Of a stretch of 56,148 nt of DNA, positions 31,056 to 37,950 are shown piece by piece. Below the pieces are notes generated by a model. That model did not search any database. It was not told where the DNA came from and worked only from the letters and a program-made list of their open reading frames with translations. This stretch comes from a virus: positions 1-56,148 of IMG/VR virus record IMGVR_UViG_3300046012_000429. The stretch is one strand, 5' to 3'. A program made the position numbers and the translations under genes. Positions within the stretch are counted from its first letter, which is position 1; every line of letters begins with the position of its first letter.

Positions 31056-31073
31056 AGTTAAGGTCCCTTAACC
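31056..31073. repeat. Dispersed palindrome copy 14, 2-nt centre (GTTAAGG TC CCTTAACC)
   Basis: Between the terminator at 31082 and the iteron cluster. Confidence 0.9.
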
Positions 31074-31081
31074 GCCGAGAG

Positions 31082-31107
31082 GGCCGGAGTCCCCGTGGGA
31101 CCCGGCC
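31082..31107 (-). terminator. Hairpin terminator overlapping stop codon
   Basis: GGCCGG-A-GTCCC / GGGAC-CCGGCC with a 3-4 nt loop, directly at the stop of the lipoprotein-like gene. Confidence 0.65.
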
Positions 31108-31286
31108 TAGTTCGGTAGGCGGTCGTTGTGGGTCACCGTGCCGTCGGAATGGTCTGCGCAGTAGTGCTGCGCGTCGCTGGCATCCCAGCAGGTGACGGAG
31201 GTCTCGACCGGCGCGCATGCGCTCGCTCCGAGTGTGGCCAGGACGGCCACGCCTGCCACGATGGCGCGGCGGGTGAAGGTGTGCAT
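31107..31286 (-). CDS. Small lipoprotein-like secreted protein
   Basis: 59 residues: TRRAIVAGVAVLATLGASAC is a signal peptide with a permissive lipobox (ASA-Cys), followed by about 35 mature residues with two more Cys. ATG 31286 behind AAAGG. The leader holds a GCCGT-loop hairpin. Surface function possible; unrecognised. Confidence 0.6.
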   Translation of the reverse strand: MHTFTRRAIVAGVAVLATLGASACAPVETSVTCWDASDAQHYCADHSDGTVTHNDRLPN

Positions 31287-31306
31287 GGTGGAACCTTTCG
31301 TTACGG

Positions 31307-31325
31307 GTGAGCCACGGCGGCTCAC
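31307..31325 (-). promoter_or_regulatory. Leader hairpin with conserved loop GCCGT
   Basis: Transcribed strand GTGAGCC-GCCGT-GGCTCAC, 20 nt before ATG 31286. Confidence 0.7.
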
Positions 31326-31367
31326 ACCTAGCGGGTCACACGCGGTTAGTCGTGTGGCCTGCTAGGT
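31326..31367 (-). promoter_or_regulatory. Composite stem-loop
   Basis: ACCTAGC (31326) pairs with GCTAGGT (31361) and CACACG (31337) with CGTGTG (31351). It overlaps the adjacent terminator stem by three bases, so the two could compete. Confidence 0.5.
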
Positions 31368-31390
31368 GCCCGGTCCTTCGACCGGGCACC
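31365..31390 (-). terminator. 11-bp hairpin terminator
   Basis: GGTGCCCGGTC-CTTC-GACCGGGCACC, 9 bp past the stop at 31399. Confidence 0.8.
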
Positions 31391-31398
31391 CGTCCCTG

Positions 31399-32211
31399 CT
31401 ACTTGCCTGCCTTGCTCCGGTTCACCCGACCGTGCAACGCCTGACCCGCCCGACGGATCTCGGGAGTGCTCGCCTCCCCCTTGGCTTGGATCAGGTTGCG
31501 CAACTCGAGCAACCCGGCCCAATCTTCGGCAGTCAGGGTGCCGACCTTCCGCACTGCCTCCAGCGCGTCGCGGATGGCCTGCCCGTTCGGGGTCAGGTCA
31601 CCTGTCTTGGCTTCCTGCGCCGAACGCTTGTCACCGGTAGCGTCCTTGCCAGCAGACGACTGCACCGCTTTGGTGCCCTTCGACTTCGTGCTGGGAGTCT
31701 TGGACTCGGCCCACACCTTCTCGACAGCCTCCCGGGTGAGCCCTGCCTTCCGCGCCTCGGTAAACGCGGGGGAGTTCTGGACACTGGACGTGATGGCCCA
31801 TAGTTCCTCGGTAGGGCTCACCTCCAGATCGAACGCAATCTGCGCCGACCGGCCCAACTGAATCCCGCGCGGCTCGGAGATGCCGAACTCTTTACAGAAC
31901 TCAGAGTTCGTCATGGTGCCGTTGGGGTTGGCCTTGGACTTGACCAAGGCGCGGTGTGCGTAGGCGCCAACGTAGGTCGCGTTTGTGCCTGCCCTGTCCT
32001 TGATTTGCTCCAGAGCGTGGTAGAGACCCTTGACCTTCGGGAGGTCCTTGGTCGCGATACCAGCGGCCACGGTCTGCGGGTTGAGCGACCCCAGCAGGCG
32101 CTGTTGAGCGGGGGTGAGACCGGTTAAGGAAGCCTTAACCACGACCTGACTGGGGGCAGAGTCCTCCTGAGGATCGAGGACGGGACCTGTTACTGCGGTT
32201 GCCTCAGACAT
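31399..32211 (-). CDS. Probable DNA-binding protein at head of leftward block
   Basis: 270 residues, helical. The region MTNSEFCKEFGISEPRGIQL is a plausible helix-turn-helix, followed by RSAQIAFDLEV. The C-terminal part has a basic linker and helices (LQ/AK-rich). It is the first leftward gene after the promoter at 32309-32337. A complete GGTTAAGG palindrome lies inside the coding sequence (32122-32140). SD AAAGGTAGG. It is a candidate master regulator or replication protein; no named family recognised. Confidence 0.6.
   Translation of the reverse strand: MSEATAVTGPVLDPQEDSAPSQVVVKASLTGLTPAQQRLLGSLNPQTVAAGIATKDLPKVKGLYHALEQIKDRAGTNATYVGAYAHRALVKSKANPNGTMTNSEFCKEFGISEPRGIQLGRSAQIAFDLEVSPTEELWAITSSVQNSPAFTEARKAGLTREAVEKVWAESKTPSTKSKGTKAVQSSAGKDATGDKRSAQEAKTGDLTPNGQAIRDALEAVRKVGTLTAEDWAGLLELRNLIQAKGEASTPEIRRAGQALHGRVNRSKAGK
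32122..32140. repeat. Dispersed palindrome copy 15, intragenic (GGTTAAGG AAG CCTTAACC)
   Basis: Full 8-bp arms inside codons about 24-30 of the 270-residue gene, encoding VVKASLT on the minus strand. Confidence 0.9.
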
Positions 32212-32228
32212 GAGGCACCTACCTTTCT

Positions 32229-32276
32229 GCGCGGGTTCCCCCGCGCGAGGGTGCGGGGCGGGGCCACGGCGGCCCC
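32229..32276 (-). promoter_or_regulatory. Tandem leader hairpins including a GCCGT loop
   Basis: GGGGCC-GCCGT-GGCCCC (32260-32276) and GCGCGGG-4 nt-CCCGCGC (32229-32246), both in the leader of ATG 32211. Confidence 0.65.
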
Positions 32277-32308
32277 TGGTTTCCCTGCATCCCTCACTTA
32301 CAAGACTT

Positions 32309-32337
32309 ACTTTACCAGGTTTGTCCACCTAAGTCAA
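32309..32337 (-). promoter_or_regulatory. Leftward promoter for the 270-residue gene
   Basis: Minus strand TTGACT, 17 bp, TAAAGT. It lacks the left CACTTGAC arm found at the other two promoters, so it may escape that control. AGGT/ACCT repeats lie in the spacer. Confidence 0.7.
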
Positions 32338-32370
32338 GCCTTGCAAAGTGCCTCTGACTAGGGGAGATAG

Positions 32371-32388
32371 AGTTAAGGGGCCTTAATG
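32371..32388. repeat. Dispersed palindrome copy 16, degenerate (GTTAAGG GG CCTTAA)
   Basis: 2-nt centre; lacks the final C. Located about 34 bp upstream of the -35 at 32337. Confidence 0.7.
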
Positions 32389-32582
32389 TGAGCAGGATCA
32401 CAAGGCCCCCCACCCCCCGGAGTCGCGCGCGCGGCCCCCTAAGGGGGTGCTAGCCACCTCTGTACCCATCCAGGATTTTGAATCAGCCCTGTGTCAAGTG
32501 GAGCAAACGGGCCTCGGCGGGTACCGGGGATTTCGGATCGGACGCGCGTAACAGACCCTGTTACAGTGCTACAGTGTGTTAC
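32389..32582. other. Divergent intergenic region
   Basis: Between leftward and rightward blocks (32212-32582 has no gene). It contains a G/C-run hairpin (CCCCCTAAGGGGG, about 32434-32446) and the operator/promoter of the RHH gene. A 21-codon frame from GTG at 32388 is possible but not supported. Confidence 0.4.
32548..32575 (+). promoter_or_regulatory. Operator and -10 of the RHH gene
   Basis: GTAACAG-ACC-CTGTTAC is a perfect 7-bp-arm palindrome (32548-32564), followed by TACAGT (32570-32575) 7 bp before ATG 32583, so the mRNA is probably leaderless. A third partial site, GTTAC, lies at 32579-32582. Likely autoregulation by the RHH protein. Confidence 0.65.
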
Positions 32583-32765
32583 ATGACCGAGAGCACTCCT
32601 GAGGGCCGGAGGCGGGACGTGTACGTGCCCCTGTGGCTCAGCCAACTGGGGGCAGCCGTCCTGGATGAGAAGAGGGGAACGTGGAGCAGGAGCGAGTACA
32701 TCAGGCAGGCTCTGAACAAGGCGGTGAGCAGCGGCCTGGTTGGGCCCAAGCCCGGGAAGTTCTAA
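32583..32765 (+). CDS. Ribbon-helix-helix (CopG/Arc-type) regulator
   Basis: 60 residues. RRRDVYVPLWLSQLGAAVLD is the beta strand plus first helix and WSRSEYIRQALNKAVSSGL the second helix of an RHH fold, which dimerises to bind palindromic operators. A perfect palindrome sits in its own promoter. It faces away from the leftward regulator gene, resembling a genetic switch region. No toxin gene follows. Confidence 0.75.
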   Translation: MTESTPEGRRRDVYVPLWLSQLGAAVLDEKRGTWSRSEYIRQALNKAVSSGLVGPKPGKF

Positions 32766-32940
32766 CAACCGGGCATGCAAGTGCACGAAGGCCGGGGTCA
32801 GCACCACCAAGGGGATGAGCGGGTTGCCCCTGTGCCGCTGCGGTCACCTCATGGCCGTCCACGAGACACACGGGATCGACTTCAACAGCCAGATCGGTCC
32901 CGGGCACCCCTGGACACCAACCCCGAGGTTCGCGGCATGA
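32740..32940 (+). CDS. Small Cys/His zinc-binding protein
   Basis: 66 residues if TTG 32740 is used, overlapping the RHH gene; ATG 32815 would give 41 residues but loses ACKCTK. The pair CKC and CRCGHLMAVHE look like one zinc site, favouring the longer form. The stop overlaps the next ATG by 4 bp. Confidence 0.5.
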   Translation: MGPSPGSSNNRACKCTKAGVSTTKGMSGLPLCRCGHLMAVHETHGIDFNSQIGPGHPWTPTPRFAA

Positions 32941-33086
32941 GCAACAACTGCCCCACCTGCCACCCGGCACCCGAGACACCGAAGAAGGAGCGACCAGTGA
33001 CCAAGACCGAGGGGTGTGAGCACCTCAACACCAAGACGAAGTTCGGCATCCGGATCTGTCTCGACTGCCACCAGGTGGTGTCGTGA
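32937..33086 (+). CDS. Small zinc-finger protein
   Basis: 49 residues with CPTCHPAPE and CEHLNTKTKFGIRICLDCH. ATG 32937 in an ATGA overlap. Function unknown. Confidence 0.55.
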   Translation: MSNNCPTCHPAPETPKKERPVTKTEGCEHLNTKTKFGIRICLDCHQVVS

Positions 33087-33310
33087 TGAGCACCCAGTGG
33101 CCGACCCGGCTGAGGGTGGACATGGAGGGCTCCTCCCGCGAGGACCTGATCACCCGGCTCGACGCTCAGGCGGCGCAGTTCTTCGGGGCCATCCCGTACC
33201 GGCTGACCGGTGAGGTCGAGGCTGAGGTCGGGGAGCGGACGCAGGACGTGGGCGGCAAGATGACGCTGCTCACCTGGACCGGCTACGCCTACTTCGAGAC
33301 CCTGCCGTGA
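33083..33310 (+). CDS. Hypothetical 75-residue protein
   Basis: GTG 33083 (ATG 33086 alternative) overlaps the preceding stop. Alpha then beta (REDLITRLDAQAAQFFGAIP, KMTLLTWTGYAYFETLP). Unrecognised. Confidence 0.55.
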   Translation: MMSTQWPTRLRVDMEGSSREDLITRLDAQAAQFFGAIPYRLTGEVEAEVGERTQDVGGKMTLLTWTGYAYFETLP

Positions 33311-33480
33311 GTACCGTCACCGTCCGGGTGCTGATCGAGGCCACCTGGCATGGCGAGGACCGTACTCAGGTGATCGAGGCCGGGAGCGTGGTACTGCTGG
33401 GTCCTCAGAACCTGCCCGAGGTGAGAGAACTGCTGCACGACATCGCGGATGCGTGGCCACAGGACGGGGAGTTGCCGTGA
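33307..33480 (+). CDS. Hypothetical 57-residue protein
   Basis: GTG 33307 overlaps the preceding TGA (GTGA), and its TGA overlaps the next GTG. Sequence MSTVTVRVLIEATWHGEDRT, beta-rich. Supported by the unbroken overlap chain. Confidence 0.55.
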   Translation: MSTVTVRVLIEATWHGEDRTQVIEAGSVVLLGPQNLPEVRELLHDIADAWPQDGELP

Positions 33481-33671
33481 GGCTCGCGGAGTTCCTTGCG
33501 GGGCAGCAGGAGGACCCCAACCTGTTCTGGCGACTGTCCAGCGGTGACCACCAGAACCTGCTTGAGGAGGCGTGCGACCAACTCGACGCTGTGCGGCGCC
33601 AGTTGGTCGAGGTCAACGGGATTGCCTTCGCACTCCAGGTCCTCGACGACAAAGAGGAGGACGAACGATGA
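33477..33671 (+). CDS. Hypothetical 64-residue protein
   Basis: GTG 33477 in a GTGA overlap. Helical, acidic (LLEEACDQLDAVRRQLVEVN). Unrecognised. Confidence 0.55.
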   Translation: MRLAEFLAGQQEDPNLFWRLSSGDHQNLLEEACDQLDAVRRQLVEVNGIAFALQVLDDKEEDER

Positions 33672-33916
33672 GTGTCGAGCACCCAGACCCCACTCCCGAG
33701 CCCGACCCCATCGGTGTGCTGCCCGGTGAGAGCGTGGTGGTCGGCGCCGAGCCCACCTTCATCGAGGAGTTGCAGCACCTGATCAACCGCTACAGCGTCG
33801 AGAACGCCGGTGACACCCCCGACTTCATCCTGGCCGAGTTCATCCAGAACGTGCTGATCGACTACGCCAAGGCCGTCAAGGCCCGCGACCGCTGGTACGG
33901 AGAGGAGAAGCCATGA
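33668..33916 (+). CDS. Hypothetical 82-residue protein
   Basis: ATG 33668 in an ATGA overlap. Pro-rich start (HPDPTPEPDPIGVL) and helical rest (FIEELQHLINRYSVENAG). Unrecognised. Confidence 0.55.
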   Translation: MSVEHPDPTPEPDPIGVLPGESVVVGAEPTFIEELQHLINRYSVENAGDTPDFILAEFIQNVLIDYAKAVKARDRWYGEEKP

Positions 33917-34215
33917 ACCGCATCCTGAGTCTGGCTGCGGTGGGAGCGGCACTGCTGATGCCGCTGGCCACCGACGCCTGCGGCACCACCGCTGACCGGC
34001 AGGGACCAGCCGGAACCCAGCCTGACGGCTACCAGGACATGACCAAGGTGGTCGTCTACCGGGCTCCCGACACGGTGCCCAACATCGCGGTCGGCTGCAT
34101 CGGTGGCTATGGGTTCATGACCACCCTCAAGGCCAGCGGCAGCGACACCAACTCCGGTGGCTCGGCCCCGTCGCTGCTCCGCTTCCCCGAGTACGACAAG
34201 ACGTGCGCGTCGTGA
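33913..34215 (+). CDS. Secreted or lipoprotein-like protein
   Basis: 100 residues with a signal peptide (MNRILSLAAVGAALLMPLA) and Cys at 23 (ATDAC, a weak lipobox). The mature part contains VGCIGGYGFMTTLKASGSD and a final Cys. ATG 33913 overlaps the preceding stop. Possible surface function; unrecognised. Confidence 0.6.
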   Translation: MNRILSLAAVGAALLMPLATDACGTTADRQGPAGTQPDGYQDMTKVVVYRAPDTVPNIAVGCIGGYGFMTTLKASGSDTNSGGSAPSLLRFPEYDKTCAS

Positions 34216-34451
34216 GCGTCGAGCAGATGACCGGGGAGGGTCACTACCGGGTCACCTTCCACAACGGAAGACCGGTGGTGGCCGAGATCTGGCGAGACGG
34301 GGTGCGGATGGTGCTCGGCAGGCGCAACCACCAGGGCACCTGCGCCCGCTGCGGCCGGGTGACCCCGGTCTACGAGCCGACCAACACCACGATGGAGGTT
34401 TGTGACACCTGCGAGCAGATCCTCACGTCCCTCCAGGAGAGCCATGACTGA
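34212..34451 (+). CDS. Zinc-ribbon protein
   Basis: 79 residues: beta-rich start (GHYRVTFHNGRPVVAEIW) and a zinc ribbon CARCGRVTPVYE...CDTCEQ. GTG 34212 overlaps the preceding TGA. Confidence 0.6.
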   Translation: MSVEQMTGEGHYRVTFHNGRPVVAEIWRDGVRMVLGRRNHQGTCARCGRVTPVYEPTNTTMEVCDTCEQILTSLQESHD

Positions 34452-34692
34452 GATCCTGCACGACCCGGAGTTCTGCCTGCACAACTGCGGCATCATCACC
34501 GTGGTCGACAACACCTTGCGGTGCGACCAGTGCCACACCGAGATGGTGTTCGTGTCCGTCGACCGGCTGCGGTCCCTGCAACGCACCCCCACCGAGGTCG
34601 AGGCCGACCTGCGACGGCAGAACGAGCGGCTGCGGGGTGTGCTGACCGCCGTCCAGCGCTCCATCGAGATGATCGCGAGGATGCCCCAGTGA
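34444..34692 (+). CDS. Zinc-finger plus coiled-coil protein
   Basis: 82 residues. CLHNCGIITVVDNTLRCDQC is a zinc site; the C-terminal half is a coiled coil (EVEADLRRQNERLRGVLTAV). ATG 34444 overlaps the preceding gene by 8 bp. Confidence 0.6.
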   Translation: MTEILHDPEFCLHNCGIITVVDNTLRCDQCHTEMVFVSVDRLRSLQRTPTEVEADLRRQNERLRGVLTAVQRSIEMIARMPQ

Positions 34693-34871
34693 ACTGGCTG
34701 CTGGTCGCGCTCGTGCTGTCCAACCTGGCCTGGCTCGTCGCCTTCGCCGTCGCGGTCAGGACCCGCAAGCGGAGATCGGTGCACATCGGTGGGCCGAACT
34801 TCGTCACGGTCGAGGGCTACTCCGCCAAGCAGGCCGCCCGACTGCTCGATCTGATCGACGAGGTGCGCTGA
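34689..34871 (+). CDS. Small membrane protein
   Basis: 60 residues: one N-terminal transmembrane helix (MNWLLVALVLSNLAWLVAFA) and a basic cytoplasmic part (RTRKRRSVHIGG). GTG 34689 overlaps the preceding stop. Confidence 0.6.
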   Translation: MNWLLVALVLSNLAWLVAFAVAVRTRKRRSVHIGGPNFVTVEGYSAKQAARLLDLIDEVR

Positions 34872-35224
34872 TGCGCTTGATCCACTTCACCTGCGACCAC
34901 TCCGCCGCCAAGATCGCCCTCGATCGCGTGCTGCGGCCCAACCCGCTGTCGTTTCGACACCTGCTGTGGCTCACCGACCTGGAATCACCCTCGGTGCGCG
35001 GGCTCGGGTTGACCAGTTACATGCTGCGCTGCGACCGCACGGCGTGGAAGGTGGTGGTGGAGACCGACGCTGCGGTCAGGTGGACGAAATGGGCCCACGA
35101 CAACAAGGTGGACTTCGCCAATCGGCTCGGACTGGACGGCGCTGAGGGGGCTATGCCTCTACGGTGGTGGGTATCTGAGGTCGAACTGCCCATTGTGAGC
35201 ATCGAGCGCATCAAGAAAGGCTGA
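34871..35224 (+). CDS. Hypothetical 117-residue protein
   Basis: ATG 34871 shares a base with the preceding TGA. LIHFTCDHSAAKIALDRVLR with PLSFRHLLWLTDLE and a C-terminal RWWVSEVELPIVSIERI resembles small phage proteins of unknown role; no named domain assigned. Confidence 0.6.
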   Translation: MRLIHFTCDHSAAKIALDRVLRPNPLSFRHLLWLTDLESPSVRGLGLTSYMLRCDRTAWKVVVETDAAVRWTKWAHDNKVDFANRLGLDGAEGAMPLRWWVSEVELPIVSIERIKKG

Positions 35225-35227
35225 GAG

Positions 35228-35425
35228 ATGCCTGCCAAAGCCAAAAAACTGGCCTGCTGCTCGGCTCGGTCGGTGAAACTGAAGAAAGCGTCCTACGCGA
35301 AGGCCAAAAAGGCCGCAGATGCCGCGTCGAAAGGCCCAGTGAAGAAGGCACCGGCCAAAAAGGCCCCAGCGAAGAAGGCAGCAGCCAAAAAGGCCAAACC
35401 GTGCATGATGTGCGGCAAGAAATGA
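35228..35425 (+). CDS. Lys/Ala/Pro-rich histone-H1-like protein
   Basis: 65 residues. The core is AKKA/PAKKA repeats (KKAPAKKAPAKKAAAKKAK) like bacterial H1-type or HU C-terminal tails, flanked by Cys motifs (ACCSARS, CMMCGKK). It should bind DNA nonspecifically. Base use is visibly more A-rich than neighbours because of Lys codons. Confidence 0.65.
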   Translation: MPAKAKKLACCSARSVKLKKASYAKAKKAADAASKGPVKKAPAKKAPAKKAAAKKAKPCMMCGKK

Positions 35426-35508
35426 CCACCAGAGAGAAACTTCTGGTCGGGTCCGCGTTCTTTGTCGGCTCGGCCTGGGCCACGCTCGTGATGTGGTGGC
35501 TCAGATGA
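35422..35508 (+). CDS. Tiny membrane peptide
   Basis: 28 residues: MTTREK then one helix (LLVGSAFFVGSAWATLVMWW). Both ends overlap neighbours in ATGA junctions. Confidence 0.5.
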   Translation: MTTREKLLVGSAFFVGSAWATLVMWWLR

Positions 35509-36038
35509 TCGTCTCCGGCGGGGTGAAGTACCACCCGTCGCTGGAGCCGCTGATGGAGCCGATCTCGGCACTCTCCCCGCACCCGGGCAACCCCAACAAC
35601 GGCGACTACGAGGAAATCGCGGTCTCCATCGAGGTCAACGGCATGTACCGCCCCGTCGAGGCTCAGCGGTCGACTGGCTTCGTGCTCGCGGGCAACACCA
35701 CCTACGCCGCCTGCCTGCTGCTGGACGCCACCATCATCCCGGTGGTGTGGCTGGACGTGGACGACATCGCCGCGACACGCATCCTGCTCGGCGACAACCA
35801 ACTCGCCCGGCTCGCCATCATGGACCAGGCCCTGCTCCAGCCCCAGATCGCGACCCTGCTGGAGACCGAACTACGACTGCTGGGCACCGGCTACACCGAG
35901 CCCCCGCCGCCCCCGCCGCAGGCACCGCCCGGCCACACGGTCAGCGTGTACTTGACCGCTGATGCCTTGGCGTCGTGGTTCGACGTGCCCGGGGAGAGCG
36001 ACCGGGAGCGGCTGTTCTTCCTGCTCGACCTGCGCTAG
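35505..36038 (+). CDS. ParB/Srx-like nuclease-fold protein
   Basis: 177 residues. EPISALSPHPGNPNNGDYEE, SIEVNGMYRPVEAQRSTGFV, LAGNTTYAACLLLDATIIPV and LLGDNQLARLA fit the ParB N-terminal (ParB/sulfiredoxin) fold, which in CTP-dependent ParB and related phage proteins binds nucleotide. There is no obvious C-terminal HTH or dimer domain; a Pro run (PPPPPPQAPPG) leads to a short end. Last gene of the rightward block, with its TAG in a palindrome. Confidence 0.7.
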   Translation: MIVSGGVKYHPSLEPLMEPISALSPHPGNPNNGDYEEIAVSIEVNGMYRPVEAQRSTGFVLAGNTTYAACLLLDATIIPVVWLDVDDIAATRILLGDNQLARLAIMDQALLQPQIATLLETELRLLGTGYTEPPPPPPQAPPGHTVSVYLTADALASWFDVPGESDRERLFFLLDLR

Positions 36039-36057
36039 CGCAGGACGCGATGGCGTC
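36029..36057. terminator. Two adjacent hairpins between convergent genes
   Basis: CCTGCG-CTAG-CGCAGG (36029-36044) and GACGC-GATG-GCGTC (36044-36057) lie over the two facing stop codons; a bidirectional terminator is likely. Confidence 0.6.
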
Positions 36058-37399
36058 AGTCAGTCCACGCCTGCAGTGCGGCATAGGCGGGCTTCGTGGT
36101 GCCGTTGGTGCGGATGATTCCGAACGTGGGCTCATTGCCGGTGGTGCCCGTGTCGAAGCCGGTGTACCACATCATCGGACCGGTCGCGCCGCGTGCTGTG
36201 CCCTGGTCGTACCAGCCGGTGAACAGGTCGGTCAGCCACTGTCCCTGGTTGGCGTCACCCACATCGGCGCGCGCGGTCGGGAAGCCCTGCTCGGTCGTCC
36301 AGATCTTCTTGCCTCGGTCACCGTTCGCGTTCATCGTGGCGCGGACGTTGGTGACGTTGCCCATGTTGCCACCGGTGAAGCAACCCGATGAGGACTTGCA
36401 CCAAGCCGAGTCGGCGTACGGGTGGACGGCGACACCGTCCCAGTTGCCCTTCGCCAGCGGGTACAGGTCGGCGTACCACAGGTCCTGTTTGAGCCGTCCC
36501 GAGTCGTTCCACGCCGTCCCACCGGTCAGCACGTAGGCATCCGGGTCAGCAGCCTTGACGGCCGGGTAGGTCGCCTTGATCAGGTCCGCGTACCGGGCGA
36601 CGTTCGGCGAGGTCCAGAACGTGGCCAGGTTCGGCTCGTTCCAGATCTCCCAGGCGGCGACGTTGCTGCCCTTGAAGTGGGTCACCGCAGCCGCCGCGAA
36701 GTTGGCGAACGCGGTCCGCTGCGCGGTCGTGGTCGGCCCGACATCCCACGACGAGGCAGACCAGGCTGGCAGCGTGGAGACGCACCAGATGACCTTGAGT
36801 CCGTTCGCCTTCGCCGCTGACTGGATGCGGTCGGGAGCCGTCCAGTTGCGGCTGCCCTGCGACGTCTCGATGTAGACGGCGGGCAGATCCATCCGGAACC
36901 ACTTCACACCGGTCGCGGCGAGTTTGGCCATGCGGGAGTTGATCGTGCTGGCCGACAGACCAGACCATAGGTGATAGGGCTCCGCGATGCCGGACATCTC
37001 CGCGTGCGATGCAACCGCCGTGCTTGACGGTGACGGGGTGGCTGACCGCGTGGGGGTGATCGTCGGTGTGGGGGTGACGCTGGGCGTCACCGACGCTGAA
37101 GGGGTGGCAGATCGACTCGCGGTGACGCTGGGCGCCGGGGAAGGCGCATCCAGCGCTTCACGAATCGCCCGCAGTTCCGCATCCTGCCGGTCAAGACGAC
37201 AGTCCAGGTAGCGGTAGTTCTCGTAGCCGCTCACCGAACTGCTGCTGGTGTCCACGTACTGGGCGCATGGATCTTGGGGGGTAGCGATGGCGACGGTGCC
37301 GCCACCAACCAAGGCACCGGCACCAACGAGCGCGAACACGGCAAGTAGCCGCCTACGTGCAGGAGCGGTTCGGGGCTGACGGGGAGCGATCTTCCACAT
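36056..37399 (-). CDS. Secreted glycoside hydrolase (GH39/GH5-type TIM barrel)
   Basis: 447 residues. The N-terminal signal/anchor (RRRLLAVFALVGAGALVGGG) is followed by a coiled segment (DRQDAELRAIREAL), then a Ser/Thr/Pro linker at about 92-130. The catalytic TIM-barrel follows: acid/base Glu in AAWEIWNEPNLATF, nucleophile Glu in KIWTTEQGFPT, plus GVAVHPYADSAWC. It would hydrolyse a polysaccharide outside the cell. A secreted enzyme rather than a tail-borne one is suggested by the signal peptide. ATG 37399 has GGAG 8 bp upstream. Confidence 0.8.
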   Translation of the reverse strand: MWKIAPRQPRTAPARRRLLAVFALVGAGALVGGGTVAIATPQDPCAQYVDTSSSSVSGYENYRYLDCRLDRQDAELRAIREALDAPSPAPSVTASRSATPSASVTPSVTPTPTITPTRSATPSPSSTAVASHAEMSGIAEPYHLWSGLSASTINSRMAKLAATGVKWFRMDLPAVYIETSQGSRNWTAPDRIQSAAKANGLKVIWCVSTLPAWSASSWDVGPTTTAQRTAFANFAAAAVTHFKGSNVAAWEIWNEPNLATFWTSPNVARYADLIKATYPAVKAADPDAYVLTGGTAWNDSGRLKQDLWYADLYPLAKGNWDGVAVHPYADSAWCKSSSGCFTGGNMGNVTNVRATMNANGDRGKKIWTTEQGFPTARADVGDANQGQWLTDLFTGWYDQGTARGATGPMMWYTGFDTGTTGNEPTFGIIRTNGTTKPAYAALQAWTD

Positions 37400-37443
37400 G
37401 TGGTGCTCCAATGTCGAGGAGCCCCCGCTCTCCGGAACAGACG

Positions 37444-37950
37444 CTAACGGATCAGCAGCCGAACTCGACTACCCACAGGCGGCGTGTTCTGGGTACCGAA
37501 GGTCGCCGTCCGAATCGCCGGGAACGACACCCAGGCCCCATGGGAGGTCTCCTCCCCGGTCACCAGGTACTGGCGAAAGGCGGTGATCGGCGGCGAACTG
37601 GGGTCGTCGGTCAACACCACCGTGGCTCCCGGTGCCAGTCCGGCCAGGGATGGCTGCACCCCGTCGGCGTCGGTCTTGCTGACCGCCAGGATGCGGTCGT
37701 TGCCGGTGGTGATCTGCACCGTCAGCCGACCTGCTCCCGGGTTGGTGCTGGCCGGACCCCCGGCCCACTCCCAGGAGCCCTCCGACCCGGGCAGCCGGGC
37801 GTACAGGTCGGCGACCGCGTTCGCGGCCCAGTCGGCGGCCTGCTCGGCGTGCCACAGCCTCGACAAGACCTGCTGGGCGAAGGCGTCCCAGCCCTGGTAC
37901 ACGTCGCTCAACGGCTGCAGGTCCGCCTTGGGGGTGGGGACGAAGGTCAC
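37444..37950 (-). CDS. Hypothetical tail-region protein
   Basis: 168 residues: helical N-terminal half (YQGWDAFAQQVLSRLWHAEQ) and beta-rich C-terminal half (RLTVQITTGNDRILAVSKTD, AGLAPGATVVLTDD). GTG 37950 overlaps the preceding TGA. Between receptor-binding and hydrolase genes; a structural accessory role is inferred. Confidence 0.6.
   Translation of the reverse strand: MTFVPTPKADLQPLSDVYQGWDAFAQQVLSRLWHAEQAADWAANAVADLYARLPGSEGSWEWAGGPASTNPGAGRLTVQITTGNDRILAVSKTDADGVQPSLAGLAPGATVVLTDDPSSPPITAFRQYLVTGEETSHGAWVSFPAIRTATFGTQNTPPVGSRVRLLIR

Noticed and set aside
32388-32453. 21-codon ORF after palindrome copy 16
   Set aside because: Arg/Pro low complexity, no SD, and overlaps a G/C hairpin.
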